This document shows positions 18,108 to 28,296 of a stretch of DNA of 64,000 nucleotides, one piece after another. Positions within the stretch are counted from its first letter, which is position 1; each line of letters opens with the position of its first letter. The stretch is from positions 310,001-374,000 of the forward strand of contig NZ_CP154278.1 of the NCBI RefSeq assembly GCF_039540065.1. The letters are read 5' to 3'. The DNA is from Wolbachia endosymbiont of Encarsia formosa (GTDB taxonomy: Bacteria > Pseudomonadota > Alphaproteobacteria > Rickettsiales > Anaplasmataceae). Under the pieces are notes generated by a model. The model did not search any database and was not told the origin of the DNA. It saw nothing but the letters and a program-made list of their open reading frames with translations. The position numbers and the translations under genes were made by a program.

Positions 18108-21100
18108 TCAGCCACAACAAGGTGTACTTTTTTGTGTATCATCAACCTTTTTAACCTCATTATCCTCAACTAAGCTTTTAGGCCTATAGCAGTACGTAAT
18201 TGTAGCTGCAATAAGACAACAAGCTGCAACTGCTATTCCTATTGCTAACATTTCCAAGTAAACCGCAACAGCCACTCCTAAGGCAATACCAGTTATTGCA
18301 AGCGCAGAAGCAGCTACAACATACTTTTTTGTATCTAGAGTAGTTGTTTTTTGGTTACTTTCGCTGCTTTGCTTATTAATCACTGGCAACACTGTTTCTT
18401 GTTGTGTATCTCTGTTAACCGTTTGTTTTACACACTTAGCAGATTGGTTAGAATCTTGCTCTTCCTCGTCACCATCAATTGATAGTGCACTTTTAACACT
18501 TGTATTGTCAGCCGGTTGCTGTTGATCAGCATTTTCTTTGTCATTTATATTACCAGGCTTTTCCTCAGTGGCCATTGAAGGCATTTCTGGTGTAGAAGCT
18601 GTTGCTTCAGGTTCCACTGTTTCAATTATAGGTATTCTTATTTCATAACTTTCTTCATTAATTTCTTCAAATGGATAATTACTATTAGAGTCTGAAGAAG
18701 TTCCGGCAAAAGCGTCACTCTTATCACCTTCAAGCTTAGAAAAGTCATTATCCTCAGAACTCAGTGATGATGAATCTGATTCACGTTCTTTAACCTCTTT
18801 CACAGGAATTTGTTGACTACTTGCAGTAGCACCTACATTATCACCTGCTGGTAATGCAGCAGTAGTATGCTCGAGATCATTTTTAAGAAGTGCTATTATT
18901 TTTGTAAGATCCTTTTTCTGCTCATCCTCTTCCAAGCTTGTCATTTTGTCATTTGCTTGACTCAGGAGCTTCTGCACAGTAGATTCATATTCACTATCCT
19001 CTAACTCCTTTAATAAATCCACCACATTAACATAATTGATGCTATCAATAGCATTAGACAATTTTTCCTTTATAGTTTCTATATTTTTATGCATTTTACC
19101 CTCCTCACAATTATTAGCTATCGCTTCTTCTGAAGCTTTTTCACTATTTATAATATTTTTTCCTTTATCAATAACATTTTCTTGCGATTGTTGGCTATCC
19201 GTACTGTTTATAACGGGTGACTTTGTAGTACTGCTACAATCTGCCTTATCACCCACTGACAATGCAGTAGCAATTTCTTCAAGCCTTTCTGTAAGAAGTT
19301 TTATAATTAGCCGGAGATTCCTTTCCTGATTTTCCTTATTCTTGCTCTCTTTTAAGCTTTGAATTTTGTCATTTGCTTGACTCAGGAGCTTCTGCACAGT
19401 AGATTCATATTCACTATCCTCTAACTCCTTTAATAAATCCACCACATTAACATAATTGATGCTATCAATAGCATTAGACAATTTTTCCTTTATAGTTTCT
19501 ATATTTTTATGCATTTTACCCTCCTCACAATTATTAGCTATCGCTTCTTCTGAAGCTTTTTCACTATTTATAATATTTTTTCCTTTATCAATAACATTTT
19601 CTTGCGATTGTTGGCTATCCGTACTGTTTATAACGGGTGACTTTGTAGTACTGCTACAATCTGCCTTATCACCCACTGACAATGCAGTAGCAATTTCTTC
19701 AAGCCTTTCTGTAAGAAGTTTTATAATTAGCCGGAGATTCCTTTCCTGATTTTCCTTATTCTTGCTCTCTTTTAAGCTTTGAATTTTGTCATTTGCTTGA
19801 CTCAGGAGCTTCTGCACAGTAGATTCATATTCACTATCCTCTAACTCCTTTAATAAATCCACCACATTAACATAATTGATGCTATCAATAGCATTAGACA
19901 ATTTTTCCTTTATAGTTTCTATATTTTTATGCATTTTACCCTCCTCACAATTATTAGCTATCGCTTCTTCTGAAGCTTTTTCACTATTTATAATATTTTT
20001 TCCTTTATCAATAACATTTTCTTGCGATTGTTGGCTATCCGTACTGTTTATAACGGGTGACTTTGTAGTACTGCTACAATCTGCCTTATCACCCACTGAC
20101 AATGCAGTAGCAATTTCTTCAAGCCTTTCTGTAAGAAGTTTTATAATTAGCCGGAGATTCCTTTCCTGATTTTCCTTATTCTTGCTCTCTTTTAAGCTTT
20201 GAATTTTGTCATTTGCTTGACTCAGGAGCTTCTGTAAAATAAGTTTATCTACTTTATTGTTTGGTTGCACTAGTAATTTTGCCACACTAGGAAGATCGAT
20301 ACTATTGATAGTATCAGACAATTTTTTCTCTATAGTTTTTGTATTTTTAGGCATTTTACCCCTCCTATTAATTGGAGCTTCTTTTGAAGCCTTTTTATTA
20401 GCTATAATATTTTCTCCTTTATCAACAATATTGCTTTGTAGCTGCTTACTATCAGTGCTTTGAGATTCTGAATTTTCTGATAAAATGTTACTTTCTATAG
20501 CTGAGATTGTTGATCTATCTGCAATGTTATCACTTTTTTTTCGCACCATAAAAGTTGCTGGAGTGTTGTACATTTGATCCCATAAATCTTGACGTTCAGT
20601 GCAAGAATATTCTTGCACATCAATAGAAAATTGCAGAATATTTCTAATATGCATTAAATTTAATATAAGATCAATATTCTTTTGGCGTTTATTGTATTTT
20701 GGATCTTCAGTGTATATATCATATCCCACATGAGCAACTTGAGCTAATCCATTTACAACACCCAGAACATAATTGTAGTTATATTCATGTAAAGCTTCAG
20801 ACTGCAATAATTTATTTCCCATTTCTAGATCTTCCATGCGCTTCTCTATGCTAGATTTAAAAATCTCACACTCCTCTCGAAAAATTACGATAATTTCATC
20901 ACTTTCTGTGCACAAATAACATACTTTTTTGACTAATGAGTAATCTTCTTGATCTGTCGAGTAGTGTACCGCATTTCTCAGTATATTCTGTATGACCTGC
21001 CTAGTTATTTGCTCATTGTGTGATATGCTCTGATAGATTTGAATGTGGGCAATTATATCGATTACAATATCCTTGCTTTTGATATTAGACAAGGTAATAA

Positions 21101-22406
21101 GAGCTAATTCATATGCATTATCAAATTCGTTATTTTTAAATTTTTGATTGAGATAATCGATAACATCGTTACTACACTCAGCATATTCTTCACATAAGTG
21201 CTCAATAAATGTGATATTACCAGCATCTAGTACAGTTTTTAGAACTAAATCATAAATTTTTTTTCTATCACGAGCTCCTATATTCTTTAAAATTTGTTGA
21301 TTGAGCACCTTAATAACTCTATCGTCAGCAAATGCTTGCTCATATATATCATAATTAGTAGAACCCTTGTTATTGATATATCGTTTGCACAAGTATTCGA
21401 TGATAGGCAGATGCTCCTGACTTATCACAGTCTCTAATAGAGTAACAAAACTCCCTTTTAGCAGATCTTTTACATCTTTAGTTGGCTCATTAATATATCT
21501 TTCAAATGCGTTTAGCACTAACGTGATAAATTTTTCATTTTTGACCAAAGATGCTGTTTCAAGGACGCCATATAAAGGATCGGGATTACTTGTTTTTAGT
21601 ACATGCTCAAGATCCCTTAAGAAGGGTTCTGCAAGAACTGTCTCTAGTAACTCTTGTTCTTTTCTTAATGCTATGGTTGAGAAAAAGCCAATCTTATTGG
21701 GTTCAACAAGTTGTATAGTTTGATCCTTTATTTTATTATAAACCTCATCGATACTATGGAATTTTTCTATAAAAGCTTTTATATATTCTTGACCACCAAC
21801 AAGTAAAGGTAAAAGACTTAAGTTTCCTTCAGCAAAAAGTATGCATTGATATTTTTCTGCCAATTTATCGTTAGCTGCAATTGCAAGTAACACCAATTCT
21901 TTTACTAAATAATCGTACTTAAGCTCTACTTGATTAAATTTATACTGTGATAGTATATTTGAATATATATGTTGATTATTTCGTAAATCTAAGTTAAGTT
22001 GTTGCTCACAAAAATTCTTTAAATTTGTACTCTCTAGCGTAATAGACCTGCCTTCATAATCCTCAATATTTTGTATAACTTCGTCTAATTTTTCATAATT
22101 ATCTTCTTTTACAGCTTGATTTAAGATACTTATTACTTCAGCAAAAGTTAAATTTTTAGGAATAATGTCATACGATTCTTCATCTTTTGATTCTACAATA
22201 AATGATCTATCACAACCATCAGGAAAGTTTGCAAGTATTGCATTCTCTAAGCTTAGATCCTTAGCATATGAAACATCTTGATTTTCATTATTTAAAACTT
22301 CAAATTCTTCTTCAGCACCTAAATCTCTGGAATGGCGACGCTCACTTTCTCCTGCGGTATCTACTGCTGGCGGCATGAGTCCACCAAGTAAATTCCAACC
22401 ACCCAT
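18108..22406 (-). CDS. giant repeat protein with C-terminal membrane anchor, candidate effector
   Basis: 1,432 residues of no family I recognise. Residues 1-600 are mostly helical and acidic, beginning MGGWNLLGGLMPP. Residues about 725-1152 consist of three 140-residue units that are identical even in DNA (420 bp each), preceded by a diverged unit (around residues 670-725). Each unit has a basic/acidic helical part (SLKESKNKENQERNLRLI) and a Ser/Thr-rich linker. Residues 1150-1350 are acidic and Ser-rich. Two hydrophobic helices lie at about 1357-1405, and the protein ends KSTPCCG. There is no N-terminal signal peptide. It may be exported by the type IV system and act on the host; this is inference. 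Confidence 0.8.
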   Translation of the reverse strand: MGGWNLLGGLMPPAVDTAGESERRHSRDLGAEEEFEVLNNENQDVSYAKDLSLENAILANFPDGCDRSFIVESKDEESYDIIPKNLTFAEVISILNQAVKEDNYEKLDEVIQNIEDYEGRSITLESTNLKNFCEQQLNLDLRNNQHIYSNILSQYKFNQVELKYDYLVKELVLLAIAANDKLAEKYQCILFAEGNLSLLPLLVGGQEYIKAFIEKFHSIDEVYNKIKDQTIQLVEPNKIGFFSTIALRKEQELLETVLAEPFLRDLEHVLKTSNPDPLYGVLETASLVKNEKFITLVLNAFERYINEPTKDVKDLLKGSFVTLLETVISQEHLPIIEYLCKRYINNKGSTNYDIYEQAFADDRVIKVLNQQILKNIGARDRKKIYDLVLKTVLDAGNITFIEHLCEEYAECSNDVIDYLNQKFKNNEFDNAYELALITLSNIKSKDIVIDIIAHIQIYQSISHNEQITRQVIQNILRNAVHYSTDQEDYSLVKKVCYLCTESDEIIVIFREECEIFKSSIEKRMEDLEMGNKLLQSEALHEYNYNYVLGVVNGLAQVAHVGYDIYTEDPKYNKRQKNIDLILNLMHIRNILQFSIDVQEYSCTERQDLWDQMYNTPATFMVRKKSDNIADRSTISAIESNILSENSESQSTDSKQLQSNIVDKGENIIANKKASKEAPINRRGKMPKNTKTIEKKLSDTINSIDLPSVAKLLVQPNNKVDKLILQKLLSQANDKIQSLKESKNKENQERNLRLIIKLLTERLEEIATALSVGDKADCSSTTKSPVINSTDSQQSQENVIDKGKNIINSEKASEEAIANNCEEGKMHKNIETIKEKLSNAIDSINYVNVVDLLKELEDSEYESTVQKLLSQANDKIQSLKESKNKENQERNLRLIIKLLTERLEEIATALSVGDKADCSSTTKSPVINSTDSQQSQENVIDKGKNIINSEKASEEAIANNCEEGKMHKNIETIKEKLSNAIDSINYVNVVDLLKELEDSEYESTVQKLLSQANDKIQSLKESKNKENQERNLRLIIKLLTERLEEIATALSVGDKADCSSTTKSPVINSTDSQQSQENVIDKGKNIINSEKASEEAIANNCEEGKMHKNIETIKEKLSNAIDSINYVNVVDLLKELEDSEYESTVQKLLSQANDKMTSLEEDEQKKDLTKIIALLKNDLEHTTAALPAGDNVGATASSQQIPVKEVKERESDSSSLSSEDNDFSKLEGDKSDAFAGTSSDSNSNYPFEEINEESYEIRIPIIETVEPEATASTPEMPSMATEEKPGNINDKENADQQQPADNTSVKSALSIDGDEEEQDSNQSAKCVKQTVNRDTQQETVLPVINKQSSESNQKTTTLDTKKYVVAASALAITGIALGVAVAVYLEMLAIGIAVAACCLIAATITYCYRPKSLVEDNEVKKVDDTQKSTPCCG
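18951..20234. repeat. three identical 420-bp tandem repeats inside the giant gene
   Basis: Lines beginning 18961, 19381 and 19801 are the same base for base over 420 bp, and a partial fourth start runs to 20234. Because 420 is a multiple of three, the reading frame is kept. Complete identity also at silent positions means very recent duplication or ongoing conversion. The real copy number may differ between isolates or be misassembled. Confidence 0.95.
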
Positions 22407-22444
22407 GATTTACCCCCTAACTACTAGTTAAATTAATTATAGCA

Positions 22445-24349
22445 TTAAACAGAAATTTTGCCAAGCAAATCATTGAGTCTTTTAGCAAACAGACTTACGT
22501 CTTCCATCTCTTCACCTTCCACTATACAAGCTTGATAGAACAGTAAGTAAATCATATCTCCAAGTGTTGGATTTTCACCATTTTCAGCGTGAGATTCCAT
22601 TATGTTTTTTATCAAAGGATGCTTAATGTTAATTTCAAGTACTTTTGGCGTGCGGTAATTTAGCTGCTTCTGTTCACGTAAAAAACGCTCCATACGAAGA
22701 TCCATAGTTCCTTCATCAACTGCTAGACACACAGGACTGTCGGTCAATTTCTTAGAGATCTTTACACTTTTTACTAAGCTTCCAAGAACCTTGGTGAAGT
22801 ATTCGAGTATAGAATCTGCGTTTTCTTCGCTTTTATTTTCACCTGATTTATTTTCTTCATCTTTCTTACCTTCTTCTGAAGAGAATTTTTCTAAATCAAC
22901 ATCAGCGCGAGTTACAGATTTAAATTTTTGATCTTTATATTCATGAATCACGCTAGTCCAGAAATCATCAACTGGATCAATAAATAGAAGCACTTCCAAT
23001 CCTTTGCTGACGAATCCTTCAAGTTGTGGACTGTTTTTTACTGAATCAAGGCTATTTCCCGTGAGATAGTAGATATGCTCTTGCTCAGGCTTCATTCTGC
23101 TTATATAGTCGTCAATGCTGACCAATTTCTCATCGCTGGTGCTATTAAATCTGCAAATCGAGAGCAAAGCTTTTCTCTCATCAGTTGGCATAGCTTCACA
23201 AAGACCCTCTTTTAACACCGCACCAAAATTTCCCCAGAATTTTGTATATTCCTCTAAATTCTCTTTTGCTTTTTTGCCAAGCTCTGATACCACACGTTTA
23301 GTTAGGGATTTCCTAATTTGCTCAACTACACGATTATTCTGCAATGTTTCTCTGCTGATGTTGAGAGGCAAATCTGGTGAATCAACCACACCTTTCAAGA
23401 AACGTAGGTATTGTGGTATAATTTGTACATTATCTTCAGTAATAAATACTTTATTTACATATAATTTTACAGAGCAGCGTCTATCTGGATGGAATAAATC
23501 AAAAGGCTTGATAGAAGGAACATAAAGCAAATTTGTATACTCTATTGCTCCTTCATTTTTATTATGCAGTATCATCCAAGGCTCACCACCAACATGCGCA
23601 ACACCTCGGAAGAAGTTGTTGTGCTCTTCTTGAGTAACGTCATTTTTTGGCTTAGTCCAAATTGCAGCTTTGCTGTTTAATTTTTCACTTTTTCCTTCTT
23701 CATTCAAAAACTCAATGGGAAAATTTATGTGGTCAGAGTAAGTAGTAACAATGTTTTCAATACGAAACTTATCCAAAAACTCTCTTTCTTCAGGACGCAT
23801 AATCAGGGTAATTTTCGTTCCATGAGGGATTTTATTATCTAGCTTGCTGATTGAATACTCTCCATCTCCTTTAGATTTCCAGATCCAAGACTCTTCTTCT
23901 CCAGCTTTCCTTGATTCTACTATAACTTCTGAGGCAACCATGAAGCTTGAATAAAAACCAACACCAAATTTTCCAATCAGTTCTACAGCTTGGCCCGAAT
24001 CTTTATTATTCTTAATTGCATCCAAGAATTTTTGTGTACCGGAACTTGCAATTGTGCCAAGATTGTCTATTAAATCCTGCCTGCTCATGCCAATTCCATT
24101 ATCGGTTATATACAGCTCATTCTTATCTTTATTGGAGCTAATAGTAATCTTTAATTCATCACTTGAATCTAATAAATTAGGATTTAATTGTGATTCATAG
24201 CGCAATTTATCACATGCATCTGATGCGTTTGATATTAACTCACGCAAGAAAATATCCTTATTAGTATAGAGTGAGTGGATTACTATATTCAGTACTTTCC
24301 CTACTTCAGCATCAAATTTTAAACTTTCAGTTTCTTGTATGTTGTGCAT
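22445..24349 (-). CDS. htpG: molecular chaperone HtpG (Hsp90)
   Basis: About 634 residues. The N-terminal ATPase domain has [22 protein letters not shown] and the lid [13 protein letters not shown] (GHKL fold); the middle domain has [11 protein letters not shown]; the C-terminal part allows dimerisation. The frame begins at 24361, but the ATG at 24349 has GGAG at good distance; both starts are possible. An acidic, Glu/Lys-rich linker ([14 protein letters not shown]) near residue 500 is longer than usual. Confidence 0.95.
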   Translation of the reverse strand: MHNIQETESLKFDAEVGKVLNIVIHSLYTNKDIFLRELISNASDACDKLRYESQLNPNLLDSSDELKITISSNKDKNELYITDNGIGMSRQDLIDNLGTIASSGTQKFLDAIKNNKDSGQAVELIGKFGVGFYSSFMVASEVIVESRKAGEEESWIWKSKGDGEYSISKLDNKIPHGTKITLIMRPEEREFLDKFRIENIVTTYSDHINFPIEFLNEEGKSEKLNSKAAIWTKPKNDVTQEEHNNFFRGVAHVGGEPWMILHNKNEGAIEYTNLLYVPSIKPFDLFHPDRRCSVKLYVNKVFITEDNVQIIPQYLRFLKGVVDSPDLPLNISRETLQNNRVVEQIRKSLTKRVVSELGKKAKENLEEYTKFWGNFGAVLKEGLCEAMPTDERKALLSICRFNSTSDEKLVSIDDYISRMKPEQEHIYYLTGNSLDSVKNSPQLEGFVSKGLEVLLFIDPVDDFWTSVIHEYKDQKFKSVTRADVDLEKFSSEEGKKDEENKSGENKSEENADSILEYFTKVLGSLVKSVKISKKLTDSPVCLAVDEGTMDLRMERFLREQKQLNYRTPKVLEINIKHPLIKNIMESHAENGENPTLGDMIYLLFYQACIVEGEEMEDVSLFAKRLNDLLGKISV

Positions 24350-24499
24350 TTTGAGCTCCATTATTAGCCTGCTATTCTAATAATTTAAGTATTGCACAGC
24401 GATCTTTCAAGGTCATATATGCTAAAATTTATGTGAGCCAATTTGTCATGCAAGCTGAAATGATAAGAAGAGGGTTCTGTTCTACAATTCTCTTTATTC

Positions 24500-25708
24500 T
24501 TAAAATAAGATATCTCTTATTTGCTTCAAAGATTTGTGAGTCTTTGATTCTTTTTCTTTAAAAGTAGTCTCAAGAGAAGTTTTAAGCTTTTCCCATTCTT
24601 CCTGACCGTTTAGAATCAAAGCGCTCTCAATCTTCTCCAGTGCTTTTTGAGGTGATGAATATAATTCCTCATACAAATCAGTGTTTACTGACTGTAGTAT
24701 TACTAAAAATGTAAATAAATTTGGATCAACTTTCACATAGTTTAAAAAACATAGCTTTATTTTCTTTACGCAGTGCTGTATTGCTTTTAATGATAATGAG
24801 AAGCTTTCTGCGTAAAATATAAAGCTATCTATTATTAAACTCTTTGATTTTTTCGGTAATTCAACACTTTCAAATAGCTTTCTTATAAACCTCTCTGTTG
24901 GCTCTTTTGGTAAATGCAAAGAGAGATCAGTAAAAGATTTTAGGCTGAAATTTGGTCCAAGTATTGTGCTGATTGCTCTTTGCACGTTACTTTTATCTTG
25001 ACTAACAGAGATAATGAAAACCAGTCCCTCAACATCAAGCATGTACTTTATGGATTCTAAAAAATCGACAATGAATTTAGGGCGACATATATCAAGATCA
25101 TCCACCATTATATAAATGTTTTTGTCTTTCCTGATTTTATTAACCACATCTGCTAGTTGTATTTTAAAATCTCTAATGTTCTCTTTTCTCCTTTGGAGAA
25201 GATTTAACTCACCCAAGACAAAACCAATGTCTTTCTTATCAGCCTCTTTTGCAGCATCGAGAAATACTGAAAGCATAGCAAGTGGAGATTTACTGATTAG
25301 CTTTCCTAATGTATTGAGAGAAAATAGTTCTTGGTTTATGTTTTTGAACTGCTGTATAACACTCCTTTTTACTTTGTATGATGCAAATAGATCCTCAAAC
25401 AGGAAATGCAAAAAAGAAGGCAATGGTTGATCTAGCGCACTAATATCCCATGCGCTGTAATAAGCTGCAATTTCATTTTGCTGCCCTAGATCCTTTACCC
25501 ATTCTTTCAAAAAAAATGTCTTACCCCACTTATCATATCCTTCTAAGGAGACAATTGAAAAAGACTGATCGATTGTCTTAATTACAGTACTAAATCTACT
25601 TGCAGCTTGTTTATAGTTTAAGCAATCATTCTCCCAAGTTATTACCTTAGGTAATTGCTCGTCTTTTTTTTTTAATGTTATTAGCGATATAAGTTTTTTT
25701 AAGCACAT
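24500..25708 (-). CDS. KAP-family P-loop NTPase
   Basis: 402 residues. GYDKWGKT near residue 57 is a Walker A motif (GxxxxGKT), and IYIMVDDLDICRP near residue 204 is the Walker B/DD-D motif of KAP NTPases; FIISVSQDKSNVQRAI follows as sensor region. KAP proteins are STAND-related and often membrane-associated; this copy has no obvious inserted membrane helices. It lies 14 bases downstream of recR, so the two are probably cotranscribed. The role is unknown. Confidence 0.75.
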   Translation of the reverse strand: MCLKKLISLITLKKKDEQLPKVITWENDCLNYKQAASRFSTVIKTIDQSFSIVSLEGYDKWGKTFFLKEWVKDLGQQNEIAAYYSAWDISALDQPLPSFLHFLFEDLFASYKVKRSVIQQFKNINQELFSLNTLGKLISKSPLAMLSVFLDAAKEADKKDIGFVLGELNLLQRRKENIRDFKIQLADVVNKIRKDKNIYIMVDDLDICRPKFIVDFLESIKYMLDVEGLVFIISVSQDKSNVQRAISTILGPNFSLKSFTDLSLHLPKEPTERFIRKLFESVELPKKSKSLIIDSFIFYAESFSLSLKAIQHCVKKIKLCFLNYVKVDPNLFTFLVILQSVNTDLYEELYSSPQKALEKIESALILNGQEEWEKLKTSLETTFKEKESKTHKSLKQIRDILF

Positions 25709-25722
25709 ACCTTCTTTTGTAT

Positions 25723-26316
25723 TTACTCATACTCTTGTCTTGAAGTAAGTGCTATCTTCAGCGTTCCTTCATCTAGGTAGTCAATTTCTCCACCTATCGG
25801 TATGCCACAAGCAAGGCGCGATATTTTTACATTCAAGTTTTTTAGCAATTCAATTATATATTGCGCAGTAACTTGTCCTTCTAATGTCGGATTGATTGCA
25901 ATAATGACCTCTTCAATTTTAAATTCTGTAACTCTTTTAGGAATGTTATCAAGATTGAGTTCTTTTGGACCGACGCCATTTATTGCTGACAATCTGCCAC
26001 CTAAAACATGATACATACCTGAATATATATTTCCTTTTTCAAATGCCCATAAATCACCTAATTCTTCTACTACACACATTAACTTGGTGTCACGCTTTGG
26101 GTTAGTACAAATAGAACACGGTGATTTAGTGTCTAAGTTTCCACAAATCTTACACTCTATGATAAGATCAGCTAGCTCTCTAATCAAAGATGCAAGTGGT
26201 ATCATGATCCTCTCTTTGTTCTGGAGCAAATGTATAACTAACCTTCTTGATGATGATGGCCCTAAACTTGGCAATTTAGAAAAAGCATGAACTAAATTCT
26301 TTATATTAATGTTCAT
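25723..26316 (-). CDS. recR: recombination mediator RecR
   Basis: 197 residues, the normal size. It has the N-terminal helix-hairpin-helix ([15 protein letters not shown]), the four-cysteine zinc finger CKICGN...CSICTNP, the Toprim domain ([15 protein letters not shown]) and the C-terminal Walker-like segment ([14 protein letters not shown]). With RecO it loads RecA at gaps. The start is ATG 26316. Confidence 0.95.
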   Translation of the reverse strand: MNINIKNLVHAFSKLPSLGPSSSRRLVIHLLQNKERIMIPLASLIRELADLIIECKICGNLDTKSPCSICTNPKRDTKLMCVVEELGDLWAFEKGNIYSGMYHVLGGRLSAINGVGPKELNLDNIPKRVTEFKIEEVIIAINPTLEGQVTAQYIIELLKNLNVKISRLACGIPIGGEIDYLDEGTLKIALTSRQEYE

Positions 26317-26450
26317 TCAACAAATTCAGGATAGTGCATAAAATGATAACATCAAACCTTTCGTAAAGAAAGCAGTAAGTCTTTATCTTGATTAGCTATA
26401 GAAAAATTTTTCCACTTTTCTCAGAAATTGTCTTGAAAAAAGTAATGTAA

Positions 26451-27531
26451 TCATAATCTACTGTAACCCAACTCTGATTCAGGTGTAACTGAAATTATCT
26501 CAGACATTTGAGTATTTGTTCTAGTATTTCTTTTTTGAAAATGACGCAATTTATTTTTCAACATATTTCTTTCTTCTACATAACTGTCTGACTCTTTATT
26601 CAAACTAGAATTTTTTTCTTCACACTTGGAAAGCGTTATATCGATAAAATGATTCACAAGGAATACTACACCCATAGTGTCGAAGAGAAATCCAAGAATA
26701 CGATATAACATATTTTCACTCGCTTCTTTATTTTCTGTGTCATAAGAATTTTTATACATTCTAAAACAAGAGCCGGAGGCTGCTAAGATTGCAGCAACAG
26801 ATTTTGTTACAAACAGAAAAGACTTAGTTGGCGCTAATTTTTTATTACTATCTTCTAATTTTATACGCAACTTACTAATTTTACTACTATAGTGCTCAAT
26901 AAACAATTCTATTGCCTCTTTGTTATTGGCATAATTATATGCTTTGTAAGATTCCTTATCTATGAGTTCAGTATCTATATCCTTTGATTTTATAAGCTCT
27001 TTGACTGCTTCATTCTTGCCAAGAAGCACAGCTTCGTGTAGAGGTGTGTACTCACTTTTAACATCTTTCCTTCTGTTAATATTTTCACGAGTTAAGTAGT
27101 TAAAAAGAGCTGAAATGCATTCTGAATTATTACCTTCAATAGTCAGAGTAATTACGTCTTTTTCGTCTTTGTTCTTAGTATTAATAACTTTAGAAAGCGG
27201 CTTTTCATTCTCTTGCTTATGTTCAAAATATTTGTGCTTGTAAAACTCATTTGCACGGTATGGCTCCTTAAGAATACACAAAAGCTTTTTTACAAAATCA
27301 GCATGATTTTTTTAATAGCCACATGTAAAGGTGTGTCCTGATTTTTTCATCTTGCAACAATAAGGCATCATACAAACAACCCTCTTTATATAAGAGATTA
27401 ATCTCTTGATCAAAAGAGATATCTTCTTCTCCTTTACAGATATTTAGTAGCCGTAACCCTATACTTTCTGTAGTACTGTAATCAATTGCAGAGCTACGTT
27501 GCACTTTAGATTGATAAAGGGTTACGTCCAT
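26451..27531 (-). pseudogene. ankyrin-repeat membrane protein, two poly-A frameshifts
   Basis: The frame from ATG 27531 (ribosome-binding site AGGA) reads to DALLLQDEK. Adding one A to the A6 tract (27342-27347) gives NQDTPLHVAIKK, and adding one A to the A7 tract (27307-27313) continues NHADFVKKLLCILKEPYR into the 276-residue open frame ending at 26451. The restored protein has ankyrin repeats (TPLHVAIKKNH, TPLHEAVLLGKN), two hydrophobic helices (around FVTKSVAAILAASGS and GFLFDTMGVVFLV) and a basic coiled tail. It may be dead, or rescued by polymerase slippage on the A-tracts. Confidence 0.8.
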
Positions 27532-27848
27532 ACTATTCCTACCTTTAAACACAACCCAGCTATACCTCTGAACAGTCTAGCTATACCTGATTCACTTTGA
27601 GTGGCACAAGGTGTTTCATCTTGAAAGTTAATCTCAACATCTTCATTAGAAAAAAGTTCTAAAACATGCGAGCTGCTTCTTCTACTGGAAAAAGGCACCT
27701 CGTTCTTTTTATCTTTGATCTCAGCAATCTTTACATTCGAAGCACTTAGAGGGTTAGCTAAATAATCAAGATCTGTAGCATTTTTAGACTCAAAGTCTTC
27801 TGCTTGAAAATTTGCTGCAGAGTTTATTTGACCTTCTATTGGTAACAT
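27522..27848 (-). CDS. hypothetical 108-residue protein upstream of the ankyrin gene
   Basis: An open frame from ATG 27848 (MLPIEGQINSAANFQ) to 27522, overlapping the start of the ankyrin gene by ten bases. It is Ser- and acid-rich with one weak hydrophobic stretch at the end (IARLFRGIAGLCLKVGIVW). It could be a separate coupled gene or the N-terminal piece of a once longer ankyrin protein; the frame in between has a TAG, so a fusion needs another frameshift. Confidence 0.5.
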   Translation of the reverse strand: MLPIEGQINSAANFQAEDFESKNATDLDYLANPLSASNVKIAEIKDKKNEVPFSSRRSSSHVLELFSNEDVEINFQDETPCATQSESGIARLFRGIAGLCLKVGIVWT

Positions 27849-27981
27849 AAAAAATTAATGAGTAGATTACAGGAAGACTATCTCATCTTTGAAAATTTTC
27901 AACCCTATTTTTGAAATAGTTTTTGATAAAAATACTTATGAAACTAACTTCTGTGTTAATTTTTTAGAAGATTTTATAGCT

Positions 27982-28240
27982 AAAAAATTACTTCCGCATA
28001 TTTTAAATCTAATTGCAATTACAGTTAGACATATTTATTGAGCTCAAAAATCTATCTCCGTCTGCAGACTTTTTTATTAAACTCATTAAAAAATGTAGCG
28101 TATCCTCTTCAGAGCATATCTGTCGTATGTTCACTGCATTTTTTCTCATCTTTTTTATACAGGGGGATCTTATGTTCAGAATTCCAGATACTTGACCTTT
28201 ACTTTAGCTAATAAAAACCAACTGGTACCTGCGGTTTTTA
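27982..28240 (+). repeat. dispersed ~260-bp repeat, copy B (in a 450-base gap)
   Basis: Same element as 428-700 and 59479-59735. It contains GGGGGATCTT before a seven-codon ORF MFRIPDT (28172-28195). The gap from 27849 to 28296 between two minus-strand ankyrin genes holds nothing else I can recognise. Confidence 0.75.
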
Positions 28241-28296
28241 TAGCTACGTTTTCTCAAACAAGTTTTAAATAAATATTAAAAAGCTTGTAATTTTTA

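Noticed and set aside
19036..20169. Three identical 97-residue plus-strand frames
   Set aside because: They are the antisense of the 420-bp repeats of the giant minus-strand gene; their product is a Ser/Leu/Phe-rich shadow without ribosome-binding site.
18951..20234. CRISPR-like array
   Set aside because: The repeat units are 420 bp, contiguous without spacers, and in frame within a protein gene.
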